Source: Lachnospiraceae bacterium
GTDB taxonomy: Bacteria; Bacillota_A; Clostridia; Lachnospirales; Lachnospiraceae
Assembly: GCA_009911175.1 (NCBI GenBank)
Contig: QXWX01000044.1
Span: forward strand, 1 to 53,348
Direction: 5' to 3'
DNA length: 53,348 nucleotides
A program made the translations under genes and the position numbers. Below the pieces are notes generated by a model that was given only the letters and a program-made list of their open reading frames with translations, was not told where the DNA came from and did no database searches. This document shows, piece by piece, positions 42,106 to 50,787 of the stretch. Each line of letters starts with the position of its first letter. Position 1 is the first letter of the stretch.

Positions 42106-44205
42106 TTATTTTTTCTTTTTGGGAAATTCCATCTTCACTTTATACTGCGAGCCTTTGATTTCCTTCCCGTCTTTGGTATAGGAGTAATTCTCCACGCCCT
42201 CCGGTATCAGGTACGCATCATAGCTGCCTTTCTTCCCCCTCAAGCCTTTCACAAGGGTCTTTTTCCCTTCCAGCAGGCTTTTTGCCTGGCTGTCGGTAAG
42301 CGCTGCCCCCATTACCCTGGACACGTTCATGCCGCATTTATTTTTACAATAAGCGCCGAATTTCCCTTTTACCACATCGCCGCCGCACTTCGGGCATTTG
42401 CCAAAAACTTCCTGTGCGCCGCCCCCGAACATGGATTTCTGTTCGTCACTGATACTGTGGTAAGTCTGCACAAGCCCGTTTACCAGATCAGCAATTCCGT
42501 CCATAAACGCCTGCATGGGATATTCCCCCTTTGCCACAAGGGTAAGGGCATTTTCCCAATCAGCGGTAAGCTGCGGGGATTTCATCACATCAGGCAGCAC
42601 GGTGATCAGCTTTACTCCATCTTCCGTAGGAATCATCTGCTTTTTCTCACGTTTTACGAAACCGTCCTTGACTAACTTCTCAATCACATCCGCCCGTGTA
42701 GCAGGTGTGCCAAGCCCTTTCCGTTCCACTTCATCGCCCATATCCTCCGCCCCGGCACGTTCCATTGCCGACAATAAACTGTCCTCCGTAAAATGCTTCG
42801 GCGGCTGCGTGAAATGCTCCGTTACATTCGTCTGCACTCCTTCAAAAACCATCCCTTTCGAAAGCTCCGGCAGCTTCTTTTCCTCTTTTTCCTTATCTTC
42901 CGTGGTTTTATAAGAACGCTTCAGTGCGGCTTCAAAATCTTTCCACCCATTCTTTATTACGGATTTCCCAGAAACAGTAAAAACAGCGCTGTTACAGTCA
43001 AACTCTGCCCTGACCGTTTCATACTCATGCTTTTGTCCTGTGGCGCAGAGCAGGCGGTTGGCGGCAAGGGAGAGAATTTTCATCTCCCCCTCCAGCACGG
43101 CGGAAAGGTCAGCCTTTGCAATCTCCATTGTAGGAATGATTGCATGGTGGTCTGTCACTTTTTTGCTGTCCATTACCCTCTTTATATCCGGCTCTGCCCC
43201 GGAGAGTTCTTCAAAGAGAATCGCCTTGTAAACCGCCCCGATCACTGCCCTTGCCGTATCTTCCATATCGTCCGATAAATACTGGCTGTCCGTCCGGGGA
43301 TATGTGACCAGCTTTTTCTCATAAAGACTCTGCGTATATTCTAAGGTCTGCTTTGCGGTAAAGCCGAATAAGCGGTTCGCATCCCTCTGTAACGAGGTCA
43401 GGTCATAGAGTTTCGGCGGCTGTACGGTTTTCTTCTCTTTTGTGACGGAAACAACCGTGGCGGTTTTGCTTTCACACGCTGCAGCGATGCCCTCTGCCTG
43501 CGCCTTTTCAGCTATCTTCTCCGTTGCCGCATCCATGCCGCCCGTCAGGATATGCGCTGTATAATATGGTTCTTTTTTGAAATTCCTGATTTTTTCCTCA
43601 CGCTCCACCAGCATCGCAAGCGTTGGTGTCTGCACCCTGCCGACCTTTAACACCTTGCCGCCATACAGGACTGTAAAAAGCCTCGTGCCGTTCAGCCCCA
43701 CCAGCCAGTCCGCCCTCTGCCTGCACAGTGCGGAGTGGTAGAGGTTATCATAATCGCTTCCCGGACGCAGGTTTGCAAAGCCTTCACGGATTGCGCTTTC
43801 CTCCATAGAGGAAATCCAGAGCCGCTTTATGGGTTTCCTGCACCCTGCCTGGTCATACACAAGGCGGAAGATCAGTTCTCCCTCCCGCCCTGCGTCCGTG
43901 GCCTCCACAACTGTGTCAACCCTGTCATCGTGCATCAGTTTTTTCAGCACCTTGTACTGCGCCGCCGTGCCGCTTTTTACTTCCGTCTGCCACTGTTCCG
44001 GTATCATGGGCAGGCTCTCATAATCCCACTTTTTCCATGCGTCAGAATAGGCATCCGGCTGTGCAAGCTCCACCAGATGCCCGATGCACCATGAAACGAG
44101 ATAGCCGTTCCCCTCCATGTAGCCGTCTTTCCTCCCACCAGCGCCGACCACATGGGCAATCGACTGTGCCACGCTGGGCTTTTCCGTTACCACTAAAACT
44201 GCCAT
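42106..44205 (-). CDS. topB: DNA topoisomerase III (type IA)
   Basis: 699 aa from ATG 44205, 7 nt after GGAGG; overlapping the end of the CD1107-type gene. Toprim: MAVLVVTEKPSVAQSIAHVV, VVEATDAGREGELIFRLVYD. Active-site tyrosine in YEKKLVTYPRTDSQYLSDDM (~301). C-terminal zinc-finger region KCPKCGGDVVKGKFGAYCKN-KC. Typical of Tn1549-like ICEs; would relax or decatenate DNA during transfer or replication. Confidence 0.95.
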   Translation of the reverse strand: MAVLVVTEKPSVAQSIAHVVGAGGRKDGYMEGNGYLVSWCIGHLVELAQPDAYSDAWKKWDYESLPMIPEQWQTEVKSGTAAQYKVLKKLMHDDRVDTVVEATDAGREGELIFRLVYDQAGCRKPIKRLWISSMEESAIREGFANLRPGSDYDNLYHSALCRQRADWLVGLNGTRLFTVLYGGKVLKVGRVQTPTLAMLVEREEKIRNFKKEPYYTAHILTGGMDAATEKIAEKAQAEGIAAACESKTATVVSVTKEKKTVQPPKLYDLTSLQRDANRLFGFTAKQTLEYTQSLYEKKLVTYPRTDSQYLSDDMEDTARAVIGAVYKAILFEELSGAEPDIKRVMDSKKVTDHHAIIPTMEIAKADLSAVLEGEMKILSLAANRLLCATGQKHEYETVRAEFDCNSAVFTVSGKSVIKNGWKDFEAALKRSYKTTEDKEKEEKKLPELSKGMVFEGVQTNVTEHFTQPPKHFTEDSLLSAMERAGAEDMGDEVERKGLGTPATRADVIEKLVKDGFVKREKKQMIPTEDGVKLITVLPDVMKSPQLTADWENALTLVAKGEYPMQAFMDGIADLVNGLVQTYHSISDEQKSMFGGGAQEVFGKCPKCGGDVVKGKFGAYCKNKCGMNVSRVMGAALTDSQAKSLLEGKKTLVKGLRGKKGSYDAYLIPEGVENYSYTKDGKEIKGSQYKVKMEFPKKKK

Positions 44206-45884
44206 CATTCATCCTCCTTGTCCTCAAAAAAATCATCATCGGAACCGTCCTCCGGTTCTTCCTCCTCGTTCTCGTATTCCTCCTCATCTTCCCCATCCTC
44301 ATCTTCATCCTCGATGAAGTCCTCTTTCTTTTTACGGACTACCTTGAAATAATAAGCGCCGCCGATAAAGGCGACTGCAAGTGCGCCCATAAGGATATAG
44401 GAAACAAGAGGGTTCGGCTCTGCCTTTTCTTCCGGCTCCGGTTCCTCCGTACTTTCGGTATCTTCCGTATCTCCTGCATTTTCCTCTGCCGGTTCGGTAT
44501 CCTCCGGCTGTTCCCCATTATTGTTGGGCAGTGCGCCTTCCTCTGTAGGGATTGCCGATTCCAAAGCTGCGGAGTTTTTCGGCAGAGTTTCACTGTTGTC
44601 GGAAGTTGCGTTTAACAGGTCATTTTCCGTAATCTCCGTAAGGAAGTACACCATTTCTTCCTCCCCGTCACGGTCAATGATGAGGTAGAAAACCTTGTCC
44701 GATGCCGTCTGGATTGTATAAAATTCTTTTCCCTGCTCAGACGGTTCTTTTTCTTTCTCCCCGCTTTCCTCCTTTTCCGCCGCATCCGCTTTGGCAAACT
44801 CCTGTTTCTTCTGTTCCTCCGGTGTCTGGGAAACGGTGTTCCCGTCACCGTCCGTTTTGGTATGCTCTGTGACCGTGCCTGTGGCGTTCCCCGGCTTGGT
44901 AGCTTCGGCACTCACCGGGAGCTGCTTCGCCGGGTTCTCGTCGCTCTCATCGGCAGGGTCTTTGTAATACGGGTTTTTGGTCTTGTAGACTTCCGACATA
45001 TTCCCTGCATTGTCCATAGCGGAAATAGTGAAATATTCATAGCCTGCGTCAAACTGCTGTAAACGGATATTCAACGTGCCGTTTGTCAGCTCCGTAAATT
45101 CATACCCGTTCACATAAACCGCCTTTGCGCCGGAATCCGTGTCATGCACCTGGACGCTTAACAACCCGTCGCTGACCGCCGCATTGAGCGTGGGCTTCGT
45201 GGTGTCAAAGCACCGGACAGCCCTGCTCCGCTCGTATGTATTGCCTTTCTGGTCTGTAACCTGCACATAGACGGTGCAGTTCTCCGAAATCTCCAGCTTC
45301 TTTTCTTCCGTCACGTCCGTCCAGCTCCCATTCTGCCCGACTTTCGCCTGAATCTTTGCCAGTTCAAAGTTCCCCGTATGTGCCGTGTCGGACACGGAAA
45401 ATGTCACCGCTGCTTTCTCGTTGTACCACCCGCCTGGACTGTTGATATGGATTACTACATTCGGTGTCTTATACTTACAATCCTTATAATCGGCGGCGCA
45501 TACCGCACAGTTTTTGTCAGAATCATAAGCGCTGCATTTTTTCTCACAGGTACATTCCGGCTCCGACACTTCATTTCCCGAAACGGTTCCGTCCTCCGGT
45601 TCTCCCTCTGCGCCGCTTTCTGTCTGCTCCTCCGAATTTCCCTCCGTGCTGCCCTCTGTTTCCTGCTCTGTTATTTCCTGATCTGCTGTTTCCTGTTCCG
45701 TAAAGTTTTCCCCTGTGGCGTTTTCTGTTTCTTCCTCAGAACCATTCTCCAAGCTGTCCTCTGCCCTCGCATCAATGGCATTATTCCCGTTCATGGAAAA
45801 CGCCGCCGCAGGCATACAGAATAATACTGCGGACAACATGAGCGATAGCACCGCCCTATAACGTAATTTCATTTTTCTGTTCAT
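44205..45884 (-). CDS. CD1107-family mobile element surface protein (DUF4366)
   Basis: 559 aa. Signal peptide (residues ~1-32, AVLSLMLSAVLFCMPAAAFS), low-complexity Glu/Thr-rich segment, a cysteine cluster (CTCEKKCSAYDSDKNCAVCA), a beta-sandwich-like domain (VVIHINSPGGWYNEKAAVTF), a Pro/Glu-rich linker and one transmembrane helix near the end (ILMGALAVAFIGGAYYFKVV) with an acidic tail (EDEDEDGEDEEEYENEEEE). Matches the CD1107-type proteins of clostridial conjugative transposons; probably a membrane-anchored part of the transfer apparatus. Confidence 0.85.
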   Translation of the reverse strand: MNRKMKLRYRAVLSLMLSAVLFCMPAAAFSMNGNNAIDARAEDSLENGSEEETENATGENFTEQETADQEITEQETEGSTEGNSEEQTESGAEGEPEDGTVSGNEVSEPECTCEKKCSAYDSDKNCAVCAADYKDCKYKTPNVVIHINSPGGWYNEKAAVTFSVSDTAHTGNFELAKIQAKVGQNGSWTDVTEEKKLEISENCTVYVQVTDQKGNTYERSRAVRCFDTTKPTLNAAVSDGLLSVQVHDTDSGAKAVYVNGYEFTELTNGTLNIRLQQFDAGYEYFTISAMDNAGNMSEVYKTKNPYYKDPADESDENPAKQLPVSAEATKPGNATGTVTEHTKTDGDGNTVSQTPEEQKKQEFAKADAAEKEESGEKEKEPSEQGKEFYTIQTASDKVFYLIIDRDGEEEMVYFLTEITENDLLNATSDNSETLPKNSAALESAIPTEEGALPNNNGEQPEDTEPAEENAGDTEDTESTEEPEPEEKAEPNPLVSYILMGALAVAFIGGAYYFKVVRKKKEDFIEDEDEDGEDEEEYENEEEEPEDGSDDDFFEDKEDE

Positions 45885-46149
45885 GGTTTCCTGCCTCCCT
45901 TTCTGTCTGCTGTTGCTGTAACTGTTCCTCCTGCTCTTTTTTGCGGAGCAGGCTTAAAATTTCTTCCTCGCTGACTTTATTCAGCAAGATCAGGTGTTCC
46001 AGAGAGATTTTATTCTTTTCAATGAATTTCATCTTCTCCGCATCCTCTGCCATCTGTAACTGGCTCTCCAAATCTTTCTGCTTCTCCTCCAATTCCGCAA
46101 GCTGCTTCCTGACTTTGGAAAGCTCCTTTATAATCCGTTCCTTTGTCAC
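45856..46149 (-). CDS. DUF4315-family ICE protein
   Basis: 97 aa, start GTG with AAAGGAGAG upstream. Starts MTKERIIKELSKVRKQLAEL and continues as coiled coil, then KNKISLEHLILLNKVSEEEI and a Gln/Glu-rich tail. DUF4315 is a small conserved protein in Tn1549-like elements. Overlaps the CD1107 gene by 29 nt. Role unknown. Confidence 0.85.
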   Translation of the reverse strand: MTKERIIKELSKVRKQLAELEEKQKDLESQLQMAEDAEKMKFIEKNKISLEHLILLNKVSEEEILSLLRKKEQEEQLQQQQTEREAGNHEQKNEITL

Positions 46150-46186
46150 ATTTGCTCTCCTTTCCGCACTGAAAAAATGCTTTTTT

Positions 46187-46252
46187 AATGTCTTAAAAAG
46201 TCTTACATTTCAAGCGCTTTTGTGCTAAAATAATAAGACAGTAGAAAGTCTT
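46187..46252 (-). promoter_or_regulatory. Paired AAGAC/GTCTT dyads inside the transfer operon
   Basis: AAGACAGTAGAAAGTCTT (46235-46252) and AATGTCTTAAAAAGTCTTAC (46187-46206, continuing ATT) share AAGACTTT...GTCTT-type half-sites, 26 nt apart. They lie in the 155-nt gap before the DUF4315 gene, where a regulatory site could act. Low certainty. Confidence 0.3.
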
Positions 46253-46303
46253 GAAATTTCACTCCCATATTGTCAAACTTCATTATCAACAGACAATTAT
46301 CCC

Positions 46304-49090
46304 TTAATTTAATCTTCCAAACGCATAAAAATGGCTCTGCCAGTAGGACGAGTTGATGTTTGCGTAACTGATTGGATCTCCGCAATGGATCATCGTTCCA
46401 TTCCCGCAGTAAATCCCCACATGGCTCACCGCACCGGCTGAATTATAAGTGCCTGTGAAAAAGATAATGTCACCCGCTTTTGCATCCGCCGCCGAAACCG
46501 GAGTACACTGGTCATAAATGCCCTGTGCCGTAGTCCGTGGCAGGTTATGCACCCCGCTGTTGGTGAATACCCAACAAACAAAACCGGAGCAATCGAAGCT
46601 TGTGGACGGACTTGAACCGCCCCATACATACGGATAGCCTAAATATCTTGCGGCTTCCTCCATAAGCGCCTGCACGGTTGCATCGTCATAGGAATCCGGC
46701 GGTATGGCGTTTCCCCCGCCGCTGCCCGGCGCACCTGCTTCTCCGTAGAGCGTTCCTTCCCCTGCCTCAAAATAAAATAGCGGGTTATAATACTCCCCGT
46801 TATACTGGCATTCGATATGCAGGTGGCTTCCGGAGCTGCTCCCCGTGTTCCCCGTTGTGCCTATGGTATCCCCATGTTTCACAGTCTGCCCCGCACTGAC
46901 GCTTAGCGTGTCCATGTGGGCATACTTGGTACAGTAGCCGTTACTGTCCTCGATCACGATATAATTCCCGTAATAGCTGTCATAGGCAGCGGCTGTGACC
47001 GTTCCGTCCATCGCCGCAAGGACGGTGGTTCCTGTCGGCACTGCTATGTCCACGCCCCGGTGGAGCTGCTTGGCTCCGGTCACCGGATTGATGCGGTAGC
47101 CGTAATAGCTGCTCACATAATTGTACCAATACAGATTTAACGGCGTATAAAACTGCTGTGTCAACCCGTGCGTTTCATTATAGAGCGCATAGATTTCTTT
47201 CTGCTCGCTGTCCATATGCCCGGCAGCCACCACGTTTAAATTTTTAGCGGTCAGCGTGACCTCCAGTATGGTTACGGTGTATTCTTCTTCCTCCTCGTAC
47301 TCATATTCCTCCTCGGTTTCCTCCCCCGTCACCGGGTCTGTGACGGTGTGTGTGCCTGTCTTGGTTACTGTCCTTGTCCTCGTTTCCGTTGTCGGGTTTA
47401 AGGTCAGCTCATACATTTCGTCAAAAAGGCTTTCAATCTCGCCCTGCACGTCTGCCGCCGTAAATTCCGTATGGACTGCGGAGAGGTAACTGATGAGCGC
47501 AAACGGGTCATGCCCGATCGGAGCAAGGTTATAGCGGTATTCGTCATAGTCCGGGTAATCCGTTTCTATGGAATCGATCTCTTTCTGCAATTCCATTTCC
47601 AGCTCCGAAAATGCTAAATCCGCAGCGTCAATCTCTGCCGGGGCGCTCATATAGCTTCCTGCCAGCGTAGCACTCATCCCCTGTGAGAACATCGCCCCGC
47701 AGGACGATACGGAAGTCATGATCATAATGAGCAGGAGCGCAAACGCCCCGACTGCAACAAGGAAGGAAGCGTGTTTTGCCGCTATCTCCTGCACTTTCTT
47801 CGCTACGGTTGTGGTGAAACTGGCGGATTTTACAGCCGCTTCCTTTGTATTTTTCGCCGCCTGCCCCGCCCGCTTTGCCTTTGCGTACTCACGCTTGATG
47901 CGCCGTTTCTGTAACCGTTTCTGGAGCTGCTTCTTTAAGGTCTTTTCCTGCATTTCCGGGTTTTCTTCCAGGAACTTTTGGTAGCGGAAATTGACTTCCT
48001 TTTTAAACTGCTTTTTCTCCAGCTTCGCCACTTTCCCACGCTGCCGCTGCTCCTTGTTCTTATAATGCCGCTTCACAAAGCGGTAGGCATCCTCGGCCCT
48101 CTGCTCCGTCTTGTGTGCGCCCTCCACGCCGGAGTTTTCTTTCTCCACCTCGGCAACCTTGCCGTGCGCAATGTTTGTAAATTCCGATCCGGTTCTGCCC
48201 GCCATCCGCTTTACTGGATTGTCCGCCTTGAAAAGTTTCTCCTTTACCACAGCAGTCAGCATATACTTTGCCCTGCCCGTTTTTTCGTCAAAGACACGCT
48301 CTAAGGAATATTCCTTTTTCTTCGGCAGCTTCTTCCTTGCGGCTTGTGTCTTTCTCCCGGCTTTCTCCGCTTTCTTTTGCAGCTTTTCTAATTTCTTGCT
48401 GCCCTGAAATTCCGGTTCTGCGCCATCGGTAAAGGAATTGTTTTCCGTAAAGGTGTTATCCTTCGTCTGGAAGTCACGCCCGGAATCACTTTTTTTCGTG
48501 TGTTCCCTGTCCTGATGTTCCCGCCTGCAGTATCTGCCCTTTTTTTCGCTCTTGTGGTAAGTATCCCTGCGGCGGTAATCGTCCTTAAATTCAATTGTAT
48601 CCCCGGTCTGTTCACCGCCGCCCTGCTCCGTAAAAGCGTTCTGCTCCTGGGAAAAAACGCTTCCTGTCTTGCCGTCTGCATTATCACAGTCAGACTTCTC
48701 TTTCTTTCCCGTAAAGCTGTTTTCTTTCTGAAACTGCCCCTGCTGTCTGCGTTTTTTCTGACTGGATTTTGCTTTCTGCCCTGCTGTTTTCCGTGTGTCA
48801 CTATGAAAACTGCTGTGGTTCTCCCACATATCGGCATTGCCTGATCTGCCTCCCGGCTTCAAGCCATCCCGCCTTGCAGAATTATTGGCATCGTGTTCAA
48901 AAGGTTTCGGCTGCTGAGGCTTCTGGACATTATGTCCAGAAGTGGTATCTGCATCCCTCGGCTGGTGTGCGCCAGGCTGCTTCTGTTTTGCCCTTTTTGC
49001 GACAGTATCTCCCTTTGCGGAACTGCCGTCAGCAAAAGTATTTTTATCCCTCGCAAACGCAGCCGGCTGTTTTTTCTTTTTTTCTGTCAT
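46304..49090 (-). CDS. Cell-wall hydrolase: membrane anchor, M23 peptidase and NlpC/P60
   Basis: 928 aa from ATG 49090 (GGAGG 7 nt upstream). Long basic disordered N-terminus with one ETSGHD-type element (DTTSGHNVQK); a helical basic region (AKLEKKQFKKEVNFRYQKFL); one membrane helix ~450 (FLVAVGAFALLLIMIMTSVS); an extracellular linker domain; M23 endopeptidase ~665-790 (LHRGVDIAVPTGTTVLAAMD, HxH in SGSHLHIECQY); NlpC/P60 ~805-928 (VWGGSSPSTSFDCSGFVCWV, catalytic Cys ~836; VSHVGIYCGN). Opens peptidoglycan for the transfer channel. Corresponds to CD1108-type/Tn916 Orf14-type hydrolases. Confidence 0.93.
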   Translation of the reverse strand: MTEKKKKQPAAFARDKNTFADGSSAKGDTVAKRAKQKQPGAHQPRDADTTSGHNVQKPQQPKPFEHDANNSARRDGLKPGGRSGNADMWENHSSFHSDTRKTAGQKAKSSQKKRRQQGQFQKENSFTGKKEKSDCDNADGKTGSVFSQEQNAFTEQGGGEQTGDTIEFKDDYRRRDTYHKSEKKGRYCRREHQDREHTKKSDSGRDFQTKDNTFTENNSFTDGAEPEFQGSKKLEKLQKKAEKAGRKTQAARKKLPKKKEYSLERVFDEKTGRAKYMLTAVVKEKLFKADNPVKRMAGRTGSEFTNIAHGKVAEVEKENSGVEGAHKTEQRAEDAYRFVKRHYKNKEQRQRGKVAKLEKKQFKKEVNFRYQKFLEENPEMQEKTLKKQLQKRLQKRRIKREYAKAKRAGQAAKNTKEAAVKSASFTTTVAKKVQEIAAKHASFLVAVGAFALLLIMIMTSVSSCGAMFSQGMSATLAGSYMSAPAEIDAADLAFSELEMELQKEIDSIETDYPDYDEYRYNLAPIGHDPFALISYLSAVHTEFTAADVQGEIESLFDEMYELTLNPTTETRTRTVTKTGTHTVTDPVTGEETEEEYEYEEEEEYTVTILEVTLTAKNLNVVAAGHMDSEQKEIYALYNETHGLTQQFYTPLNLYWYNYVSSYYGYRINPVTGAKQLHRGVDIAVPTGTTVLAAMDGTVTAAAYDSYYGNYIVIEDSNGYCTKYAHMDTLSVSAGQTVKHGDTIGTTGNTGSSSGSHLHIECQYNGEYYNPLFYFEAGEGTLYGEAGAPGSGGGNAIPPDSYDDATVQALMEEAARYLGYPYVWGGSSPSTSFDCSGFVCWVFTNSGVHNLPRTTAQGIYDQCTPVSAADAKAGDIIFFTGTYNSAGAVSHVGIYCGNGTMIHCGDPISYANINSSYWQSHFYAFGRLN
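48920..48946 (-). repeat. Palindromic in-frame element TTSGHNVQK (cell-wall hydrolase)
   Basis: CTTCTGGACAT-T-ATGTCCAGAAG in the basic N-terminal tail of the hydrolase, 23 nt from a diverged HDANNSARRDGLKP element. Confidence 0.8.
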
Positions 49091-49833
49091 TAACATTCCT
49101 CCATGATTCTCTTAATTGCGGTCTGATGATATTCACTGTTAATCTCCGCACCTAAAAAATCCCTTTTTGTCCTGATTGCCGCAATCGCTGTGCTTCCTGT
49201 TCCCATAAAACCATCAAAAATCAATTCCCCCGGCAGGCTTGAAATCTGTATCAGCCATGACAGAAGTTCCACATTTTTGATTGTCGGGTGGTATATCTGG
49301 TTTTTCTTCTGCCATGTGGAATTATAGGTGGCTTTTGGATATTCCTCCCCAAACCAGCAGGAATTGAATCTCGTTTTATATCTTTTGCTTAGTTCCCTTC
49401 CCCTGTGGAATTGCTTTCCCTCTTTCTTTTTATTTTCCAGTAATGTGGTATGGTTAAAAATACGCCTTCCTTTTTGGCAGAAAATAATCCATTCAGAATT
49501 ATTTGCGTAACTTCCCTGCAGATCTCCAATCCCTCCAACTGTTCCCTTTTCAATCACCATGCAGTTTTTTATATGAAATCCCGCATTTTTCAGGCACTCA
49601 TAATGATACGAGTAGCAGTCAAAACGTGTAAAAAAATAAGCATGGGCATTTTCCGCTAAAATACGGTAGCTTTCCCTTGCGAATTTCTCATAGTCCATTC
49701 CGCAATCCCCCGCTAAAATCTCATGCCGTTTTCTTGTAAAGTTGTTTTGGTAGGAAATTCCATAGGGAGGGTCAGTCAGTATCATGGATACTGCACTGTC
49801 CGCAAGATGCCGCATCAAATCCATACAGTCCAT
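49090..49833 (-). CDS. Second DNA N4/N6-methyltransferase
   Basis: 247 aa as written. Motif IV ILTDPPYGISYQNNF at ~18; HAYFFTRFDCYSYHYECLKN, EKGTVGGIGDLQGSYANNSE; motif I FDGFMGTGSTAIAAIRTKRD near the end. Beta class. The first ATG (49833) has no ribosome site, and family-like sequence (KEIKLQNYIYCMDCMD) continues upstream in frame to the stop of the radical SAM gene without an ATG/GTG/TTG. The true start may be non-canonical, or the N-terminus slightly eroded. Overlaps the hydrolase start (TAATG). Confidence 0.88.
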   Translation of the reverse strand: MDCMDLMRHLADSAVSMILTDPPYGISYQNNFTRKRHEILAGDCGMDYEKFARESYRILAENAHAYFFTRFDCYSYHYECLKNAGFHIKNCMVIEKGTVGGIGDLQGSYANNSEWIIFCQKGRRIFNHTTLLENKKKEGKQFHRGRELSKRYKTRFNSCWFGEEYPKATYNSTWQKKNQIYHPTIKNVELLSWLIQISSLPGELIFDGFMGTGSTAIAAIRTKRDFLGAEINSEYHQTAIKRIMEEC

Positions 49834-49875
49834 ACAGTAAATGTAATTCTGCAGTTTTATTTCTTTATCCGTGGC

Positions 49876-50787
49876 TCATTTCTCCCCTTTCATTTTTCTA
49901 TAACCGCCTGGCTCATAATCCTTAAAATCTTTCACGGAGTAGAACAGCCACTTGTTATTTACCCATCTCTGCATCCTCCGTGTTTCCTCCGGCGCAGTTG
50001 GCTTTTCATACACCATTACATACGGGTCATACCCCATATCACGCAAAGTATAGATACGGTATAAATCCTGTTCATGGGTGCTGCCGTAGTTGGTAAGGAC
50101 GTAGACACGCCTTTTCCGCTTGTCCTTTACTGTTGTCAGTTCTAAAAACTTCTTGAAATACGGTATCAGGTCATCTTCCGGGTTATCCCATGCGAAATGC
50201 AGCATTTTTGTATGGATTTTATTCAATAACGCCACCTTTTCCGGCGTAACCAGCCGTACATCCAGCCCCTGCGTAAAGTCCACCTCCGCCCCGCTGTCCG
50301 CAAGCTGCCCTAAAAGCCTCTCCCAATCCGGGCAGGCTAAAATATTGGCGTCAAGGAGCTTGATCTCTTTTTCGCCGCCCCAAAATTCATCCAGGTCAGC
50401 TACCGCAACCGTCTTTCTGCCCTCCTTCTCCCCCACAATGCAGAACCCGCACCCACGGGGGCATCCTCTGGAAAGGAAGCCGTAGGCTGTGCCTGCAAAC
50501 TGCGGGTACAGCCCATAGTCCGGGTGCGTATGCTCCACAATATCCGGCAGCTTATTGTCAAGACCATACCCTGTGCCGCCTTTTATGACATGGTAAGCCT
50601 TTACGCTCCCCGCATAATCTTTGGAATAGGTGTCCGTGAATACCCTGCTCATATAAACAAGGTCATACCACTTTTTATCATCGTACCATTCCACCGTATC
50701 GCCCCTTGCTTTATGGTAAGCGGACAGCTTCATCAGGCAGAGGTTGGGGAAACGGTGTCCGTCCACGTCAATCAGCCCGATCTTCAC
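49876..50787 (-). CDS. Radical SAM protein of the transfer operon
   Basis: 303 aa, GTG start overlapping the VirB4 stop (GTGA). N-terminal MKIGLIDVDGHRFPNLCLMK resembles the cobalamin-domain-like start of radical SAM enzymes that lack B12 binding. The cluster motif FLSRGCPRGCGFCIVGEKEG (CxxxCxxC) is at ~107-115; then KTVAVADLDEFWG, LLDANILACPDWERLLGQLA, FTQGLDVRLVTPEKVALLNK. C-terminal residues end EPGGYRKMKGEK. Found in similar ICEs; substrate unknown, perhaps DNA or RNA modification given the two neighbouring methylases (inference). Confidence 0.88.
   Translation of the reverse strand: MKIGLIDVDGHRFPNLCLMKLSAYHKARGDTVEWYDDKKWYDLVYMSRVFTDTYSKDYAGSVKAYHVIKGGTGYGLDNKLPDIVEHTHPDYGLYPQFAGTAYGFLSRGCPRGCGFCIVGEKEGRKTVAVADLDEFWGGEKEIKLLDANILACPDWERLLGQLADSGAEVDFTQGLDVRLVTPEKVALLNKIHTKMLHFAWDNPEDDLIPYFKKFLELTTVKDKRKRRVYVLTNYGSTHEQDLYRIYTLRDMGYDPYVMVYEKPTAPEETRRMQRWVNNKWLFYSVKDFKDYEPGGYRKMKGEK

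Noticed and set aside
47256..47489. Plus-strand Ser/Val-rich ORF
   Set aside because: Antisense of the Glu/Thr-rich linker in the cell-wall hydrolase.
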